Shown piece after piece: positions 60,601 to 64,000 of a DNA stretch of 64,000 nt; the first letter of the stretch is position 1, and each line of letters opens with the position of its first letter. The position numbers and the translations under genes are program-made. This DNA is from Brachypterus glaber (Eukaryota; Arthropoda; Insecta; Coleoptera; Kateretidae): the NCBI GenBank assembly GCA_958510825.1, contig OY294050.1:11137340-11201339 (forward strand). The letters run 5' to 3'. The notes beneath the pieces are model-generated. The model searched no databases, was not told the origin of the DNA, and worked only from the letters and a program-made list of their open reading frames with translations.

Positions 60601-61060
60601 AAGAGGTCGTCCATTTTAAAAGTAGTAATAAATTTTCAATAAATAAAATTACAGATTCAATATTGTGGCAGGCCCACACTGGTATTGCACAGTGGGCCGA
60701 AATAAATTTAAAAAAAAACGTCAATCCTGAATGAACTTTGAATTTTCTGCGCTGATAAATCCCATTACTTATATTTAGAAATAATTTATGGGAATAATAA
60801 AATTTAATTAAAATTAAAATAAACAGTTAATATTGTTTATTCTTTTCGGTAAAATAATATTGCATTATTATTTTTACGTGATACAAAAAATATATAACAG
60901 TTACATGATTACATCCATGCATTAATGTTAATTTAGAAAAAGACATTTCTATATATATTGCATGCTGTATATACCTAGTTATATACAGGATGTCCCTGAA
61001 ATGCTTAGCCAAAGTTCACATACGGGGTGTATAGAGCAAAACTGTGAAAAAGTTCCTATA
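57688..61060. other. AT-rich repeat debris, no gene seen
   Basis: 57784-58123 is ORF on both strands without signature and has an internal partial inverted pair (TTAGTTCCAAAATACTACAA against later copies). 58492-59240 contains CACTAGTGTGGAAAGTGACA and reversed cousins, probably a decayed palindromic element. 59437-59520 is low-complexity TTAATTAAAT. 60688-60700 has a CACAGTGGGCCGA end like the Transib-like element. Confidence 0.45.
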
Positions 61061-61063
61061 GAC

Positions 61064-61192
61064 ATGTGTCCATAAGAACATAAAACATAAGAATGCGATG
61101 CCGTGATTGGCTTACAAGATACATAGCGGAACATCAAGCAAATGACGGCATCGCATTCTTATGTACTATGTTGTTATGCGAGCCTGTGGATA
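61064..61192. mobile_element. Palindromic MITE, GATGCCGTGATTGGCTT family, copy 2
   Basis: ATAAGAACATAAAACATAAG..inverse. Shares GCGATGCCGTGATTGGCTTA with 24414-24580. Confidence 0.72.
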
Positions 61193-61289
61193 TGCCCTTA
61201 GTTTGCAAGAGCCAAGAAATATTTTTTGTGATCAAATCATCTTGGTTTTAAATAATACTTTTATTACAAACACAATCACAACCCTTTTA

Positions 61290-61331
61290 GTGATGATGAT
61301 GATGATGATTGTGATGAAGTTAATGATGATT
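61290..61331 (+). repeat. GAT trinucleotide repeat
   Basis: Six uninterrupted GAT units then GATTGTGATGAAGTTAATGA. No open reading frame of interest runs through it. Confidence 0.9.
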
Positions 61332-61589
61332 AAGATATAGGTAATTGGTTTAGTCATCTAGATTGATGCTCCAAGGTCTCGAATTGTATTTTGGTAAAAG
61401 TTGTAGAGGTATGATGAAAGTGACTGACTTCTTTGCCGTGTGAGAAAAATATGGATATTTTGTTTTTTTGTTACCGTATGTTTTATTAGTTATAATTATT
61501 AAAATAATTGTTTAATTAAGTATTAAATACAATATTATTTAATTAACTAATAGCGTAGTTAGTTCTTTGCCAATACATCCCATCAAAAC

Positions 61590-61596
61590 AATAATG

Positions 61597-61631
<35 letters not shown>
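61590..61631 (+). repeat. AAT trinucleotide microsatellite
   Basis: About thirteen AAT units with one GAT interruption near the start. Confidence 0.92.
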
Positions 61632-61632
<1 letters not shown>

Positions 61633-61967
61633 TATCACTGGAAACATATTTTACGACCGTAATTGGCAAGAATCCGATTCTATCAGAACATTATAATGTT
61701 ATAATAAAATAATACTAATTAATTTTATTGTCAAAAGCAAGACCATTAATTTTAGTTTTTGCTAATTAAACATTGCAGCATACCTAGTTCAAAATAAAAA
61801 TATAATTTTATGTTTAATTAATTAATATTAATTATTATTAAAAAAGGTTTTTATTATAACCTGAACTAGATTCATGTTAGAGCATTCTATTGTGTGCCAA
61901 ATTTCAAATTAAAAAAAAAAAACAGTTTTCCAAATTATTCTGTAATTTTATTTCAGAAAAATAACTT

Positions 61968-62679
61968 AGGGGCTGTCCATATATTACGTAACGCGCCTAG
62001 GGGGGGGGCAGAGAAATAGTTACAGTTTGTGAGAGGGGGGAGGGGGGGGTCCAGGTAAACGTTACGTAATGGAGTTTAATAAATTTAATGTTTATTTCCT
62101 AAGCTTGGTAGATGTATTTTTATTTGAACATAAATTACAACACAAAAATTGACGAAACTATACATATTTAAATAATATTGTAATCAGTAAAAAAACTGTT
62201 GACATTGATATTAAAAAAAAATCTTACGGCCCTGTTCTTGCGTGATCTTGCCGATGAATCATCGGCGATGATACATTTTCGTGCGGAATGTGTACTCACA
62301 GAACACTAATGTGTGTACTATTTTGTGTACCTGTGCATAAACAATATACGTGTTATATGTGACACTCAGTGTAAAAAGAGGTAACTAGTATTTTTTCCCT
62401 GTGTGATTATTGATATTTTTTTAAAGTTTGAGTGATTTTTTCGTGTAAATTTTTTTCAAGGTTATATTATACTATATTTTAGGTTCATGTTTGTTTTGTC
62501 GAGAAAAACCAATCAATAGTGAGAATACAGTTAAATTTATTGTGAAACAAAAATTTTATATTGTTACGCGTTACACAGGGGGGGGGGTGTTGGTAAATGT
62601 TACAGTTAGTTACACCGGGGGGAGGGGGGGTCATTTTTTTTTGAAAAATTGTGTTACGTAATATATGGACAGCCTCTTA
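61968..62679. mobile_element. TIR element with GGCTGTCCATATATTACGTA ends
   Basis: Left GGGCTGTCCATATATTACGT at 61970 and its inverse ending at 62676. Just inside both ends are extreme G tracts on the same strand (GGGGGGGGG at about 61996-62005 and 62578-62590). 710 bp, non-coding. Confidence 0.75.
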
Positions 62680-63228
62680 AGTAATTCGTTTCATGGAATT
62701 TGAAATATTATATATTTACAAATCTTGTTTGAATATTCAAATCCATAATATTTTGTAACAATTTTATTAACAGCAATTTATTTCCATATATAGATATATT
62801 CTTAATTGTAATAGTATTTAAGTGGATCTTAGATTTTAAGTTATGAAAAGTAAAAGATTTATTTGTGGAATGTATTCTATGTTATTAAGTCACCGTTGGA
62901 AAGTAAAGATGACCTAAAATGGTCACTAATGTCCATACTATAATTATATTTACATTGGTATTCCGCATGTCCTTCATAAACAAACTGTGAAGATATTTAT
63001 TGCTTAAAGTTTCTTAGTAAAACTCTTACTTACATATGGCGTTCTTCCTCGAAAATTCTATAAATGATATTTTTCCCATTTATTAATGAATATTGTTTTT
63101 GACAATTTCGACTTTATACTTGTTCTTCTTCTTTTTCTTCGATTTTCCAAAATTTTTAAAAAATTCAACTATAACGTTTTTAAGGACAGAAATTTTTAAT
63201 TTTAAACAAAATTATAAAAATATTAATT

Positions 63229-63789
63229 TATTATTCTATCAATCCATTTTCCAATCATCGTACAGAGTGGTATTGGTAGACTGACAGTTTTGGGCTGCTG
63301 GACCTCGTCAGTACCAAGAGTCAACTCTGCACGATGATTAAGAAAACCTTTTAAGACTTTATTCGCTAAAGGAATATAGCCATTAGATTGATGTAGACTT
63401 GTGCGCCATCTATTGCTAGATGGAGACAACTACTCATACCTCTCCTAGTCTGGAAACTTTGAATGGTAGCAAGTTGAAGACTTGTGTGTCTCAAGCACAT
63501 AGTACCACTAACGAGTGGTTAGACGTATAATTAATAAGATCCGAAATTATAAAAATAATAGTTTACTATTCCATCAAATCTATTTTCTAATTATCGTAGT
63601 TGTCTAATAGATGGCGCACAAGTATACATCAACTAATGACTAATCCTTTCGCGAATAAAGTCTAAAAGCGTTTTCTTAATCAGCGTGCAGAATTGACTCT
63701 TGGTACTGAAGAGGACCACCAGCCCGAAACTGCCAGTCTACCAATATCACTCTGTACGATGATTAGAAAATAGATTGATGGAATAATAA
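63229..63789. mobile_element. TIR element with about 190-bp arms
   Basis: TTATTATTCTATCAATCCAT start and inverse end; arms share AATCATCGTACAGAGTG, GTACCAAGAGTCAA and TGTGCGCCATCTATT. The right half has an extra internal copy of the terminal motif (63560-63590). The overlapping ORFs are not genes. Confidence 0.75.
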
Positions 63790-64000
63790 ATATAACTTTT
63801 TTATTTTTTAAGGGATTTAAAAAACAATGTGACAGATAATTTAAAGGTAGATCTAATCGAATTGGATTGTTCCTGAAATTTTTGTGTCAAACATTCCATT
63901 CTTAAGTTGACTAAAAACTTCGACAATGCGTCTGACACATAGACAGACAAACGAAGTTATTAATTTTACAAAAAAAGGTGCATAAGCAGAAAAAATATTC

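Noticed and set aside
63017..63060. pgant2 first exon ending at a GTAAGT donor
   Set aside because: The upstream minus-strand sequence lacks a start codon followed by a hydrophobic anchor in the required phase.

Overview
This is a piece of an insect nuclear genome, most likely a beetle, though the order is an inference. It is AT-rich, has spliced genes with GT-AG introns, and is crowded with non-coding DNA transposon derivatives. It carries insect-type GMC oxidoreductases and the ortholog of insect pgant2 / vertebrate GALNT2. I see no prokaryotic, organellar or viral gene organisation.

The backbone is one minus-strand gene, pgant2. It encodes a Golgi polypeptide N-acetylgalactosaminyltransferase that starts mucin-type O-glycosylation. 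Nine exons at 351-700, 1806-1933, 2555-2715, 3730-3900, 5634-5801, 9101-9288, 11334-11401, 13305-13403 and 47531-47820 join in frame into 540 codons plus a stop. They cover the stem end, the whole catalytic domain and the ricin-type lectin domain. The exon(s) for the N-terminal membrane anchor were not found and are probably beyond the right edge.

The last visible intron of pgant2 (13404-47530, 34 kb) contains two complete plus-strand GMC oxidoreductase genes: GMC-A at 14175-18748 and GMC-B at 22992-31962. Both have three exons of identical length (187, 216 and 1445 nt) and encode 615 aa. A decayed third C-terminus lies at about 32713-32858. This is a tandem GMC cluster nested antisense in a glycosyltransferase intron.

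Most other sequence is transposon-derived. Retroelements include a 5'-truncated RNase H LINE with a 13-bp target duplication (37906-39367), a jockey/CR1-like LINE lacking part of its RT palm (about 49905-51440), a LINE 3' end (about 40963-41470), two inverted tRNA-headed SINEs, and two Penelope-like insertions carrying hammerhead-ribozyme-like motifs. One Penelope-like insertion contains a perfect 131-bp-arm palindrome. DNA elements include a Transib-like element with a 5-bp duplication, a hAT MITE with an 8-bp duplication, TTAA-flanked piggyBac-like MITEs, several Tc1/mariner-like TIR elements, and multi-copy palindromic families. Several insertions are nested, and one has its empty site preserved in a second copy in the window. 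Some lie within 10-35 nt of exons or directly after a stop codon.

From about 47.8 to 64 kb I see only transposon remnants, simple repeats and featureless AT-rich DNA, presumably more pgant2 intron.
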